Shown here in pieces: positions 12,776-24,031 of a stretch of 64,000 nucleotides of DNA; the first letter of the stretch is position 1; every line of letters starts with the position of its first letter. Location: NCBI GenBank assembly GCA_029582155.1, contig CM055895.1, positions 9,805,544 through 9,869,543 on the forward strand, read 5' to 3'. Source of the stretch: Panopea generosa. Lineage: Eukaryota > Mollusca > Bivalvia > Adapedonta > Hiatellidae. Both the position numbers and the translations under genes were made by a program. Under the pieces are notes generated by a model. The model worked only from the letters and a program-made list of their open reading frames with translations, had not been told where the DNA came from and did not search any database.

Positions 12776-12971
12776 ATTCCGGAACATAATTTATAATGAT
12801 GTCAGCCAATAACAATTTTAAACTGTAGCAATAAAATTACGAGACATATATAAATTATGTTATGTAATATATAAAGACTGAGAAGGTTAATACTTTCATT
12901 TTCATAATAATATATATTACCAACAATTCCACTGAGAATAAACATTTAGGTTATACGTATCTAATTAACCA

Positions 12972-13259
12972 GCCGGGCCTGATAAGCTCAGTCGGTTACG
13001 CGTCTGACTATCAATCCAGGGGTCGTGAGTTCGAATCCTCTGCCCGACAACAGTCTCCGTGATGATTGATATACGACATTGTGTCTCATTATCATTCGTC
13101 TCTCACCATTGTTTCAAGTGGGAAAGTTATCAGTTAATTGCGGAGACGAGGTGTGCTCGAGTACTGGTTTATCCCAGGAAACAGTGGTTAGGTTAACTGA
13201 TCGTCTGTTAGCCCTCGATGGCATAAAGATGACGCAAAATATTCACTAAATCTATTCAA
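12972..13259 (+). mobile_element. Full-length tRNA-derived SINE, family 1, with perfect target-site duplication
   Basis: The tRNA-like head reads CCTGATAAGCTCAGTCGG (box A), an anticodon region GACTATCAATCCAGG, and GTGAGTTCGAATCCTC (box B). The body ends GCCCTCGATGGCATAAAGAT. The 12-bp TCTAATTAACCA flanks both ends (12960-12971 and 13260-13271), which proves retroposition and fixes the borders. Diverged copies are at 32781, 33494, 34651/35019, 34737 and 40255, so this is the local reference copy. The tRNA-like head should not be called a tRNA gene. Confidence 0.92.
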
Positions 13260-14430
13260 TCTAATTAACCAAGATTATGTAACTAGTATTCTAGAAATGC
13301 TTATGTTTTGAGGGCAGACTTTAGCAACCCTATATACCAGGGATATATTATTTTTCTTGAGTAATCGCACATACCTCTGAAAAACAACATGAGATATAGC
13401 AGCTATGCTTTTCAAAACTATTTGTTTGGTTATGATGTATTTTGATGAAATTATTATAGATAATTTGCAAAAATAATGATTACGAACTACAATTTCCATC
13501 CGAGAAATTGAATGATGTTTAGTTTACTTGAAGCAAAAACCGATTTATACACAACTCAAGTGGCAGTTCTTATCTGATCACCGAGCATGATACCAGTAAT
13601 CACCACATGCTGGGCAATGGTACTTAATCTATACGGCTATTTTGTTCATTTACAACCCCCATTAGATCTTAATTAAACACCTCATTAAAGACCGGAGTAA
13701 CAGTATAAACGTCAGCAGCAACGAAAAATGGCCTTTCCCACTGATTTTCTGTATTCGCTTAAATAGTGACGATGTCTTTTTAAATTTAAAATTCATACCT
13801 AATTTATTTGATTGAAAATGAGCAAAACTGTTGATGAATACATGAGTGTATGTCATGTTGATTTAAAGTTTATAAATAAAAAAAAATATTCTTTGAAAAC
13901 CTTTTTAAATTTAAATAAAGATATTGCCAGTTTTTATTATAGGATTGTGTGCATTGTGCCGAGTATACATTAAAAAAGGCAAATTTTCATTATTAATGTA
14001 AGAAACATTTTGTTAATTTAGAAATCATTGTGTATCCATTTGCAAAATACACTCCGTCATGTAGCCACTTCTAACTCAATTTGACCAATGAGAACAGAAT
14101 TATTAGTATGCATTATAATGTTGATTACCAGTATTATAAATAGTGACCGGCCCCAAGGGACCAGTCATCTTATCTCTCATACATCAATAGTTCCCACAGC
14201 TATCAATCCAAACCCCATGTAGAGATAAGAGCAAGCAGACCAGTAGTTTAGCCAACCTTCTGTTTTAAATATGCTGAAAGGCCAACCATACCGGTTTTCG
14301 ATAAAGTGAACTCCGCCCTTCTTACTTTGATAATACATAGCTGTAAATATCTACACACTAGGCATACATACTTACAAATGTATCAATCAACAATGAAAAT
14401 ATGTAAAAGTATTTTATACATCAGTACCAG

Positions 14431-14568
14431 GCCCCGGTTTCACAAAAATACTTAAGTCTCTTATTTTACTTAAACTCGATAGTGTGCTCAATTTTATACT
14501 GAAATTGAGCACACTATTTGAGTTTAAGTAAAATAGTAGACTGAAGTATTTTTGAGAAACCGGGCCCA
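14431..14568. mobile_element. Foldback MITE
   Basis: Two arms of about 65 bp are inverted copies of each other: GCCCCGGTTTCACAAAAATA at the left pairs with TATTTTTGAGAAACCGGGCC at the right. The inner parts also pair (CTCGATAGTGTGCTCAATTT with AAATTGAGCACACTATTTGA). Only a few bases separate the arms. No coding capacity. Confidence 0.85.
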
Positions 14569-14811
14569 GGGCTTCTAAAATCACCGGTTTTACGGTTTTT
14601 GGACCGATTTCTACCGTTCAAAGCCGGGTTTCGTTTCAAAATTGAATAAAAAATCAGTCCAGATATTTTCTATCGGACGTATAAATTACCCCTACCATGC
14701 TTTACTAAGCTGTGAAATATGCCTTGTGGCAATAACATTCTATTGTTTTGTCACCCGCTGTGCAAAATGAGGTCAATTTTGACTAAGCCATTACAGATAT
14801 GTAAGGGAGTT

Positions 14812-15796
14812 CAAGGGTGGATTCAGAGCGGGGGGGAGCACGCACCACCTAAATTTTGGCAAGCATAGGTTTTTCTTCTACACATTCACCCTGAACTCAA
14901 ATAACCATCTTAACGATTTGTGTTTAAACAAATTAAGCACATATTTGATGTACCTAAAATATGTACAAACTACTTCTAGCATGATGCTTGAGTATATTCT
15001 ACTGTCGCCCAGTGTTTGGTCGTTTTTTTTAAGTTTTTTTCCTTGTCGTTAGATCTATATCAATTCTGGTAATTTTACGCGAAAAAGTTTGTTATGGCGG
15101 CACCATCAACGCGAGCAAAAATTAAAAAAAAAAGCTGAATAGCTTTTTTTACATGTATATCATCATCTGCAGAAAGTCAAACGCAGAAGAAAATGTATGT
15201 TTTTTTGCATGTCATGACATGTGTAAATGATTTTAAATAGACCAGTCTGCTAAAACATGTATACAATTAAAATATCTACACTGCGTAGACCAAACTTTCA
15301 AAAGCACCGAGACAGAAACAACTAAACTGGTAGACAAACTGAGACAAACAAATAATCAATACAACACTGAAATCTATGTTAAACTTTCATCTATTTTCAT
15401 TCAACGTTATATTAAAAAAAAGATTTAGCCAGAAAAACAATATGCCATCGGCCTGCTCCTTACAAGATAGTGATGTGCTATGATTGGTGTCTAATACAAA
15501 TCTAAGTGATGCAGTAGCGTAATAGGTAAGGCGTGCGCCTGTCAATCTAGAGGTTAAACGTTCGAGCCTGCCAAGCGATATTTTTTTTTTGTAAATAAAA
15601 AAGTTTATAAAAAAAATTCAAGGTTTACGTGTTATTATGTTTATCTTTATTCAAAAGAATTAAGTTATAAATGTATATACATGTATATACATTCACTTAA
15701 GTATAATTTGCCGCCCTATACCCCCGAACCCTAACATCAATTCCTGGATACGCACATGCGCGCTCCCTCTAAACTGAAATCCTTGATCCGCCCCTG
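14812..15796. mobile_element. 985-bp non-autonomous DNA transposon with imperfect terminal inverted repeats
   Basis: The left end CAAGGGTGGATTCAGAG and the reverse complement of the right end (CAGGGGCGGATCAAGG) match at 11 of the first 16 positions. Both ends carry G-rich then GCGCGC/GCACGC sequence just inside. GAGTT occurs directly outside each end (14807-14811 and 15797-15801) as a possible target-site duplication. The CAGGGGCGGATC terminus resembles hAT-type ends, but a 5-bp duplication is shorter than the usual 8 bp, so the superfamily is open. No transposase is seen. A tRNA-like stretch lies inside it at 15503. Confidence 0.65.
15503..15575 (+). pseudogene. tRNA-like sequence (SINE head or tRNA pseudogene)
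   Basis: Box A-like TAGCGTAATAGGTAAGGCG and box B-like ACGTTCGAGCCTG are spaced as in a tRNA, and a T run follows. The cloverleaf arms pair poorly. It lies inside the transposon at 14812-15796, so it arrived as an insertion or as element cargo. Confidence 0.4.
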
Positions 15797-16304
15797 GAGT
15801 TTTTCGGAAGAGTCTATCGCTACATAACAGGCCTTCGATGTGTGATTTGCGACCCATATCGGTTCATTAAAACGGTTTTGCTTGCCGTAATGTGTTAAAT
15901 TGTTTGCTCGTGACGTTTATTTTTTCAAAGTGGTCAAAGCTGAGACTTCGGACCAAAAATGGCTTGCGTCTTTAAAATATTTTATAAAAATGCACAGTAT
16001 CACTTGTTTGTTTGAGCTTTTTAACAGTGACTTTAATTATGAAATTAATGGCATTAATTAGAAAAGTGACCAGGACCGATTTTTATTTTGATGTCAGACT
16101 GGAATTATTTGCGTTAACCATAACGTTTGGAAAAATAGTTGTTCACAGAGTACATACCGTTGATATATTTTATCCATTAATTTAATATATTTCCTCCATA
16201 TTACTAACTTCGCAATCCAAAAACATGCTTCAATTTTCAAAAAGAAACGACATAAACATGTCACTTTCAAGGACTTAAAATCATGTACGTTTCGCCCGTA
16301 CAAT

Positions 16305-16355
16305 ATCTCTTTGATGTTAGCCGACGCACGGTGACGTCACAGTCATCAAAGAGAC
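16305..16355. promoter_or_regulatory. CRE-like palindrome GTGACGTCAC inside an inverted repeat
   Basis: GTGACGTCAC (16331-16340) is a perfect 10-bp palindrome holding the TGACGTCA core bound by CREB/ATF proteins. It is flanked by CTCTTTGATG (16307-16316) and its exact reverse complement CATCAAAGAG (16344-16353). The local sequence is GC-richer than its surroundings. It lies in what would be the last intron of the candidate plus gene. On the minus strand it is just upstream of an open frame (16303-16094) with a donor-like CAACG/GTATGT. Regulatory function is inference. Confidence 0.35.
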
Positions 16356-16744
16356 GACAGCGAACGTGTTGTTTCATTCAGTACATGCAATGAAATTGTG
16401 CAGTTTGTTTGTGTTCATTTAAAAAAGGATTTCGTCGATGAGTTTTATATTCCATTTTAAATATCTTCCATTAGATGCAAACGCTTTTTTAATGAATTGA
16501 TAATATTATGATAGGAGACAGAGTTGAAAGTGGTTGTACGCAATTTTACATATATTCATATATAGTTTAGCGAGAATAATACTGCTATTGACTAGTTTGT
16601 CTGTATAAATGACACATTCAATAAAAAGTGATTCTAACAATGCTCAAAGCATTCAGTACTAACATTATAACAATTAAAAATATTTGTGGATCTCTGTGGG
16701 GAAAATAGTGTGGCTCGGAAAATCAACCAAAAATAAACCATAAT

Positions 16745-16815
16745 GTATGTCACGGGATTTGAACCCGGATCACATACTCCATAGATATTACCACTGCGTT
16801 CGGTAATATGAATTT
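16745..16815 (-). pseudogene. tRNA-like fragment
   Basis: On the minus strand, GATCCGGGTTCAAATCCCGT matches a tRNA T-arm/box B, with CGCAGTGGTAATATC as a weak box A. Pairing is incomplete, so a SINE remnant is most likely. Confidence 0.4.
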
Positions 16816-17397
16816 AAGTATAGATTTTCGATGATGCCTGGAATATTTTGAATGAGTTGGCTATAATTGAGATCATTATATGCTTAATCATTTATGTGAC
16901 TCAACGGGTCAGGTCTAATTCAAATGTTGGAAATAAAAACAAGTTTAAAACATGTTTTTAAGGTAAACAATGGTATTTTGTACCAGACATTATCCATCCA
17001 AATAGCCACCATTTGTGCTAAATTTTACAACTTTGCCAGTATTTTATTTATTTAAAAAGGTATCATGTTGTCCTTGTCCTAAATGTATGTCCATTTGATA
17101 ATTTCATTTTTCAAATCTGCGAGATATCTTATTTAGTTTAGTATGACTCTTTTATTCTTAATCTAAATTATATTATGATATATACATAATAATATGCAAA
17201 ATAAGCTTGATTTGAAATATATCATGATGTGTTTTGTTATTTAGTACTGCTTGTAGTTAACATGTTAATCTAATGTAAAAGCAGAAATATATCGAAAATA
17301 AAATAATTGTAAAATTTAATAGGATATATAAGTAAAATTTATGCATAGGTCAGTATTATTAAAATCGTGAAATATTTTATTTTTGTTATTATTTCAG

Positions 17398-17508
17398 GTA
17401 TATTCAGGAAAAAGATGTGGAAGCAAAGAAAGTATCATATCGCCATCGACTTCTGTTGAAGCAAATTGTTTTAACTCTAAGAACAAGAAACGAAATAAAT
17501 ATGTTTGA
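17398..17508 (+). CDS. Candidate terminal exon of the unknown gene
   Basis: A very good acceptor (TTTTGTTATTATTTCAG) is followed by 36 codons and TGA. The product starts VYSGKRCGSKESIISPSTSV and ends NKKRNKYV, with a basic C-terminal run. It begins at a codon boundary and so continues the reading frame of the 12279-12394 exon. Composition is serine-, lysine- and cysteine-containing, not AT-noise-like. Downstream, AATAAA (about 17687) could serve as a polyadenylation signal. The family is unknown. Combined with the other exons the protein would be about 120 residues. Confidence 0.5.
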   Translation, partial: VYSGKRCGSKESIISPSTSVEANCFNSKNKKRNKYV

Positions 17509-17509
17509 T

Positions 17510-19380
17510 TAATACCAGAAAATAGTAGCTAAGGTTGTTCTCAAATATGTCATCAAACTCAGTTTGACATTTAAAATTGTTTTGCAATTGAATTGTTCAT
17601 TTTAAATATTTCAACTTATGTCACAAATGTTGCACTTTTTGAAAGTCACTATGTGTTTCATGAATATGATATAGTTTTTCATGTAATAAATAACCGGTGG
17701 TCAGATTTCAAATAATTTTGTACAAATGTTCATCAGTACGAGACCCTTTACCCAAATAGCTAAAATCAACTTGATCCGTTTAAAAACATGGCAGCCAGGG
17801 AACAAGGGTTATTTTCTTTATATATGTATTGTATGTGTTATTTTCAACAGAGGGAAACAATTTCTTCTCTTCCACTAATGATACAAATTCAAAGTACTGC
17901 AATAAGATTGATCCTTGGATTATCGGTCATCTGCTTACATGTTTTATTATCACTCCCATATAACACCTAAAGAATGAAGGTGGCATGTAGCACGAAAATT
18001 AAGGACAATGCATGAAATAGTGTTCAGCGTCCTCTTTTTAATGCTCATATTATATATATATATTGAATATAATTTTAATTTGTAGACAAATATATCATAC
18101 TGTAACTATTTATTAGACGAGCATGAATAATAGATACTTCAAAATAACTTGTTAATTGAAAACATGGTATTTTGGTGCGTTAACACATGATGTATAAGTT
18201 GGCGTTTAAATGATGTTATATATTGAGAATTAAGTATATGTTCCGCAATATTGTTTATCATGAAAATGAATGGTATAATTTTTTTTCTAACAATCTCCAA
18301 ATTAATATTAAAGACATGTTTTGATAAACAAAATATCTTATTAAGTTTAAGTGAAGTCACAGTGACCCCCCCCCCCCCTCCCCCCATTTGCAATCAGCAT
18401 TGGATGCGTATATTTAAACAATGCCCGCTATTTCATTTTCTTCCATTTACCTTTATAAATATGATTGTGTTCTTGCCATCTGGATATTTTATGTAAATAA
18501 TTTGTTGTTTGAAAGGGCCACTTTTAATGTTGGATAACTTGCGACCAAAACCCTTTTACTATTTCATGTAATGACATATTCTAAACAATAAACTATGTTT
18601 AAAATAAGTTTTATATGTTTGATATAAAAGTATTATTATATTTGTATTATTCTTATAAACAATTAAGTCATCCACATAATACTAAAGCATGTGATCAAAA
18701 TCCTCCTAAGATGGCTCAAAAGAGCTTGCCCTCAGGTTTTTTGAAAATGTTCAGGGAATAACATGGTATATCATATTTTACAAAATACAAACAAAAATGT
18801 TACAATAAGGTTTTCATTAAAAATGTGTTTGTCAATTTATTTGTAAATGTTTGAATGTTTGTAAACTACAGTATACATACTTCAGTTTGTCATAAAAATA
18901 GAATTCTTAAAAAGTTTTATTTTATATCCCACTTGTGATTCATTTGTTTTGAAAGTGTCCATTTGTGTAGTTTTATCATGAATTTTATGGTTATATTTTT
19001 TGTTAATCTAAAAACTGCATTAAAGCTATTTACATTTCACATCCATGTCTAAGACAATTAGCTTTAAACTTGCATAGGTCATCATACTATATACGAAAGG
19101 TATTTCAATCATTAATAATGAATCTTAGTTTTAACTTAATCCCACCTTTGAGCTGTAATGACCACCCCAGCCACATGGTACCAAATATTTACTCAGACAT
19201 AATTATTTAGAGAAGTGTTTTAAAATATCTTTCTCAGAAACTACAAATGACAGGATATAACTACTCGATAGGTAGTACAGTTGTGTAGTCTGATCCCACG
19301 ATAATATTGAAATGGTTTTGGGTGTCAATCATTAAAAAGTAAAAGGCATCTCTAAAACTAGAGATGTTTTAAACCATAAT
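17510..19380. other. No gene seen; contains a poly-C tract
   Basis: Possible 3' UTR of the preceding candidate gene for the first 200 bases, then AT-rich sequence. A run of cytosines with one T lies at 18366-18385. The frames at 17788-17970, 18139-18393 and 18251-18496 lack coding character. Confidence 0.5.
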
Positions 19381-19390
19381 ACTGTATATA

Positions 19391-19406
19391 CATGTGTGTG
19401 CGTACG

Positions 19407-19446
<40 letters not shown>

Positions 19447-19448
19447 TT
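19391..19448. repeat. TGCG microsatellite
   Basis: About 11 tandem TGCG units after a short TG lead-in. Confidence 0.95.
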
Positions 19449-19938
19449 TTCTGTATATTAATATGAAGGATAAACATAATTATGATCACCTAATAGTTTG
19501 TTTAAATCATGATTTGGCCTTGTTAAGTGATTCGAACGTATCATAAGCCTACAGAGATTTAACCATAAAACCTTTTTTTATTCTGATGTTTGTTTTTATA
19601 GATTTCACATTCTTGTTTCATATTTGGATTAAATAATCACTTCCCATTAGTACAGCTTATATTTATCAGATACTATATTTTTTGCATTTAAACCAAACAG
19701 CTATATTTCATTAGAGCCAAATTTGGTGACATTGAATTTTTGTATAATGTATATTATCATATTACATGCTAAGGATCTTATTAAAACTGGCAAAATACAT
19801 AATCAAAAAATAAAAAGATGGATTATAAAATTTTGTTCTAGTATATCATTTGTTCATATTTCATTTTATATATTAAACGTTCATAAAACTTAAAGAGCGC
19901 TAACAAAATTGTCTAATAACCAAATTTGATCCTACTAA

Positions 19939-20342
19939 CTGAATTCAGCCAAGTAATTTTACAGAAGAACGATATGAAATGTATACAAGACGTTCAGTAG
20001 TTTTCATGTTGTATTGTGAGATGCCTATGCTGACTGAATTCGGCCAGCAAGCAAAATGGTTTCCTTCAAAAGCAGGTTTGCAAACTGACTTCTAAATGTA
20101 AAGTTTGGCTGAATTCAGCCAGTGAAGAGCTGGAATGGCAAATATCGATTTTACATGCAGCATTTGTAATTCGTGTACACTCAACTAAAGTTTGACTGAA
20201 TTCAGCCAATCACTTCATCAGGATTAACTTTTATTTGATAATGACCATTTTACTTTTAAATGATACAAGTTCAATTAATTATCCAGCAAAAATATTAAGT
20301 GAAACCTATAACCACATGTAATGTAAATGACTGAATTCAGCC
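19939..20342. repeat. Five spaced copies of the palindrome GACTGAATTCAGCCA
   Basis: CTGAATTCAGCC or a one-base variant occurs at 19939, 20034, 20109, 20196 and 20331, always on the plus strand and separated by 75-135 bp. The best copy is the perfect 14-bp palindrome GGCTGAATTCAGCC (20107-20120). The sequence between copies is not clearly repeated. It could be an eroded tandem repeat or a cluster of protein-binding sites. Confidence 0.75.
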
Positions 20343-20667
20343 AGATTGAAAGCATATACTCTACAAATAGGCATGCTGGCTTGAACTTCTTATTGTATTA
20401 ATATAAAACGACCATGCCGATCATTTAAAAGATACTCAATGAACATCGCGAGAACAGAAGTTACAAATATCAATAGTTTTGACCTTTTCAGAAAAGGGTC
20501 AAATTGAATCAGAACGTGTTATAAGATATAGTGAATTTAATGTCAACCATTACGCGTTTACTTTGCAGTGTATAGTTTAAAATTTAATTCACTTGTGGGG
20601 TCTCAAATTATATATATATATATCATCATCTGGTTTGAAATTATTTAGATAAAAAAATTGTTTTATG

Positions 20668-20760
20668 CATGTGTAAACAATGTCGAAACACGCATAAATC
20701 TGACATAAAGTCCGAAGGACACTATTACGTTTGTGCGTGATTCGACATTCTTAACACATG
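20668..20760. repeat. Long imperfect hairpin
   Basis: CATGTGTAAACAATGTCGAA at the left pairs with TTCGACATTCTTAACACATG at the right. Pairing continues inward through CACGCATAAA/TTTGTGCGTG to a tiny loop near GTCCGAAGGAC. Arms are about 45 bp with several mismatches. A foldback MITE is the likely explanation; a precursor-type small RNA hairpin is possible. Confidence 0.7.
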
Positions 20761-20885
20761 TTTCGTTTTCTATTATACATTAATATTTAACCATTTTGTT
20801 GTCCATGAGCACGGTGCCTTTTAATTATAGATAAATATTTGAAGAACAGAATTTCAAGCTAAAATAAGCTAAACTAAAACATCGT

Positions 20886-21272
20886 ATCAGGTTCACTCTA
20901 CATGTACAGAGACAACAAATTAACATACAGATTTAAAAAATCACATCATCAAATGAATATGCAGACTAAAGCTGAAACCTTGATACCTGCAGAGCTGCAG
21001 AGTTTCATTAGAGTAAATTCTATCGTATAACTTTTACGATATGAATGGGTCACAGTGATCATATTCTTGCCATGACTCAAATGGCTCCCTGGAACAACAC
21101 AGGTTAGCAATTTAACCACAATAATGAATAAAAAACAAAATGTTAAAATGAACATGACTACCATTCTGAGGATTTCTACCCCCATGCAGAGATCGACAAT
21201 GATTCTACTCTCACTCGGAACAACACTGGTTCCGTTTTCCTGAAACAGTATGTATAAACATTTATATTCATT
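20886..21272 (-). pseudogene. Membrane-segment-encoding exon-like block, shared with 63068-63325
   Basis: The minus frame (20949-21290) encodes 113 residues. After an acceptor-like ACTGTTTCAG (exon from 21239 downward) it reads SVVPSESRIIVDLCMGVEIL and then a hydrophobic run (RMVVMFILTFCFLFIIVV), a likely transmembrane helix. The copy at 63195-63293 aligns with 21126-21224 over 33 codons without an indel and keeps VVP-E-R-I---C--VEILR-VV--IL-F. The gene it came from is unknown, and no start or partner exon is identified. The distant copy is broken beyond the block. It may be a real exon of a diverging family or a relic carried in the duplicated segment. Confidence 0.35.
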
Positions 21273-21614
21273 CCTAAACAACGTTAACACATAAAGAAAA
21301 GTCCCTACTTTTTTCAGAATAAAACTTATAGTTTCATGTCTTAATAAGATTAATATATAATATAACCAATCGTTTGTTTCTAACTTTACTCTTAGATGCT
21401 TTGCAGTAACTGGATGAATTTGAAAACTGATGGATTTAGCTAATATTATTTTCGTATATACTTCTCCGAATATATAAGTATGTTTAACCCCTCAAAATAG
21501 CGCATTATATATGAAATAAATCCATGACAAAAAGGAAGAAATAGCACATGATATAAAGTTATTTAAACAAACTTGATTATGACTCTGATGAGTTGTTACG
21601 TATTTTAAAATTTA

Positions 21615-22071
21615 GCTCCTAGACCCAGTTAAATGCAATTTTAAACATTTGTGTATTTTTTTCATTTTACTAAATCTTCATTCAATTTGATCAACAGTTA
21701 TTGACGAAATCTAGTTAACAGTTAATGTAGATAGAAAACTATGTAATACGTCAAATTCATAGGGGCTTTGGTTATTTCTGTAAGACAATACAGAGGCATT
21801 TTCAATAATTCATCACTTTGCTAAAAAGTGACTTTTATATGACTTAAAGAGTATATATATATTCATGAGCTTTTGATTCCTTTAGGAAAAGAAAAATTGG
21901 GGTATCATTGCACCGTTTTTAAAAACACTAAGTTCGTAAATTCACTAGTTATTGTGCAATTTTATGTATGGATACATTCCTGCTATGAAAAACACATCGT
22001 TTATCTAACGTGATAGTCCCACACCTTAATTGATCTAGAACAAAGAGCAACATTCAACTGTGTAGTGAGAC
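21615..22071. mobile_element. Older copy of the GTCTCACTACACAGTT inverted-repeat element
   Basis: The right end AACTGTGTAGTGAGAC (22056-22071) is identical to the right end at 24473-24488. Internal stretches match (ATCACT...AAGTGACTTTTAT, ACTAGTTATTGTGCA, AGAACAAAGAGCAACATTCA). The left end is degraded (GCTCCTAGACCCAGTT at about 21615). Confidence 0.6.
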
Positions 22072-22732
22072 ATGACTTAAGCTAAATGATCACAGTGGCT
22101 GTTGAAGCTTCATTATAGTTAATGCTTACTAACAAGGAACACAGGAACCACCTGGAGCGAAAGTGAAACAAGTCAAAGCTGTCAATCTATCTAAGGCTCA
22201 CTGGTTTTAGTGTATAAATGTGCTGTAAAAGAAAACATTATTGCATACATATTTGTTTTTGTTTAAGAATGGATGTATTTATATGTAGTTTTGTTTATAT
22301 TAATTTGTAATATTTTTAGATATAATGTAATATATAAATGGACTGTTGTGTACCAGAAATTGTATAGTAAGGGCATGGTTACCGATTTAGGTCATTTGTG
22401 TTTTTGTTTTTGAGTTGAGAAAGTAGGAAAATATTCGGGGAAATTTTTTATTGATAGCCAAATTTTTTTTTTAGAAAGTAAACCTAGGAGAATGTTCTTG
22501 GTTAATTTGTAGAATCTTCCACTACTTCATGATATAAATGATATGTGTTTATTATAATGAGTTTATTTTTATTTAAGTAAAACTAAGAATCCATTATAAT
22601 AAAAAATGAACAAAATTGAATAAAGTCGTCACAGATTTGATTTTTTTCTATTGAGTCATTTTCTTTTTATTGTACATGTAACATTTATATATATATATAC
22701 TTAAACATGGTGGGTTATTTTTACCATATAAA

Positions 22733-22860
22733 CCACAGCTTTGGTCAAGGGTAAAAGCATTCGCCTCGCATACGGAAGGTTGTAGGTTAGAGTTCCGACC
22801 GGGACATACCAGAATGTACCAAGTACGACATTAAAAAAGCAAAAGAACGACACATTTTTA
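22733..22860 (+). mobile_element. tRNA-derived SINE
   Basis: The tRNA-like head TTGGTCAAGGGTAAAAGCAT, anticodon region TCGCCTCGCATACGGAAGG and box B GGTTAGAGTTCCGACC are followed by a body starting GGGACATACCAGAATG. The T-arm carries an insertion, so it is not a working tRNA. The minus-strand frame at 22787-22969 is a shadow. Confidence 0.65.
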
Positions 22861-24031
22861 GACAAAATTTACAGGTTTTGTCATTATTCCTATAGGAATA
22901 TGATGAAACGTTTTTGTATTTCAGTTTAATGCATGTTAAGCCAATATCAGAAGTAAAGAAAGTTACCACCTAACCTTCAAGAATGACAAACCATTCAACA
23001 CACACTAGCAATTATAGCTATCGGCAACTATATCGTGCGTCAAGTATTTTGCATGACGTTATGGTATTCGACAATAGCCTATTTATATGACAAATCGTTA
23101 TTTTATTTTGTTTTGAATGAAATTTAACACCATTCTCATGATATAACAAGTTATGAATACACAGTGTTATTGATAGAGGTCATACTTTAACATACATATA
23201 AATGCAAATAAGCATATACAAATATATAGATCAACAAATAACAGACATGTGAAAACGTAAATCGTGGTTAGTTGTATACCCAGAAATTGCTTCGTATACA
23301 ATAGACACCGAATATATGAACAAGATTGTTTTCTGTCTCCTGTGTCTTTGCTTTCCCTAATGCAGTATCTTAACACATACCTGATTGTATCATATATTTG
23401 AATAGTCATTTGAACGTCCATTGGTATGATATATATTGCTGTTATATTGAGGACATCTAAATCACGTCATAAACAAGGCTGAAAAGCAAACATTTCGATC
23501 GAATGGTGAACTGTTAATATGATGTGCAGTTATATAGCTAGAATACAAGTTTGTGGTTAACGGATAAGCCTGATTCCAGAGGTAAACTAAGATGAATATG
23601 TATGTAATTGTACTTTGTCATATATGCTAGTTAGAAACATGGAAGCACACTTCATTTAGTACATGGGGTCAATATCGATGGCATATATACACAGTGACGG
23701 AACTACAAGCCAAATACTGACTTTAACACAAGTACTGCAAAATATCGTTATCGGAGAGATAGAGAAGGACATAGATTTTCGTAAGAGTTATAATTAAATA
23801 CCAATTGGACCTAAGTTCCAAGTTTCATACTAACACAAACGTCAGATAAATATATCATCTTTGAACTGGAAGTAATAAGGCTAAGATTAGAAATAAAAAA
23901 AAAAATCACAATATGCATGAGCAATTAAAAGTAACATTCAATATATATCATCGTTCTAGTTTTTTAAGTTAAAAAACAACACAAAATCATACAAAATCCT
24001 CACATTGGTGTAATATTTTCAGCCTTTATAC

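Noticed and set aside
12972-13050. tRNA gene with D-, anticodon- and T-like arms
   Set aside because: It is the head of a SINE with a body and 12-bp target duplications; the same head recurs in several decayed copies.
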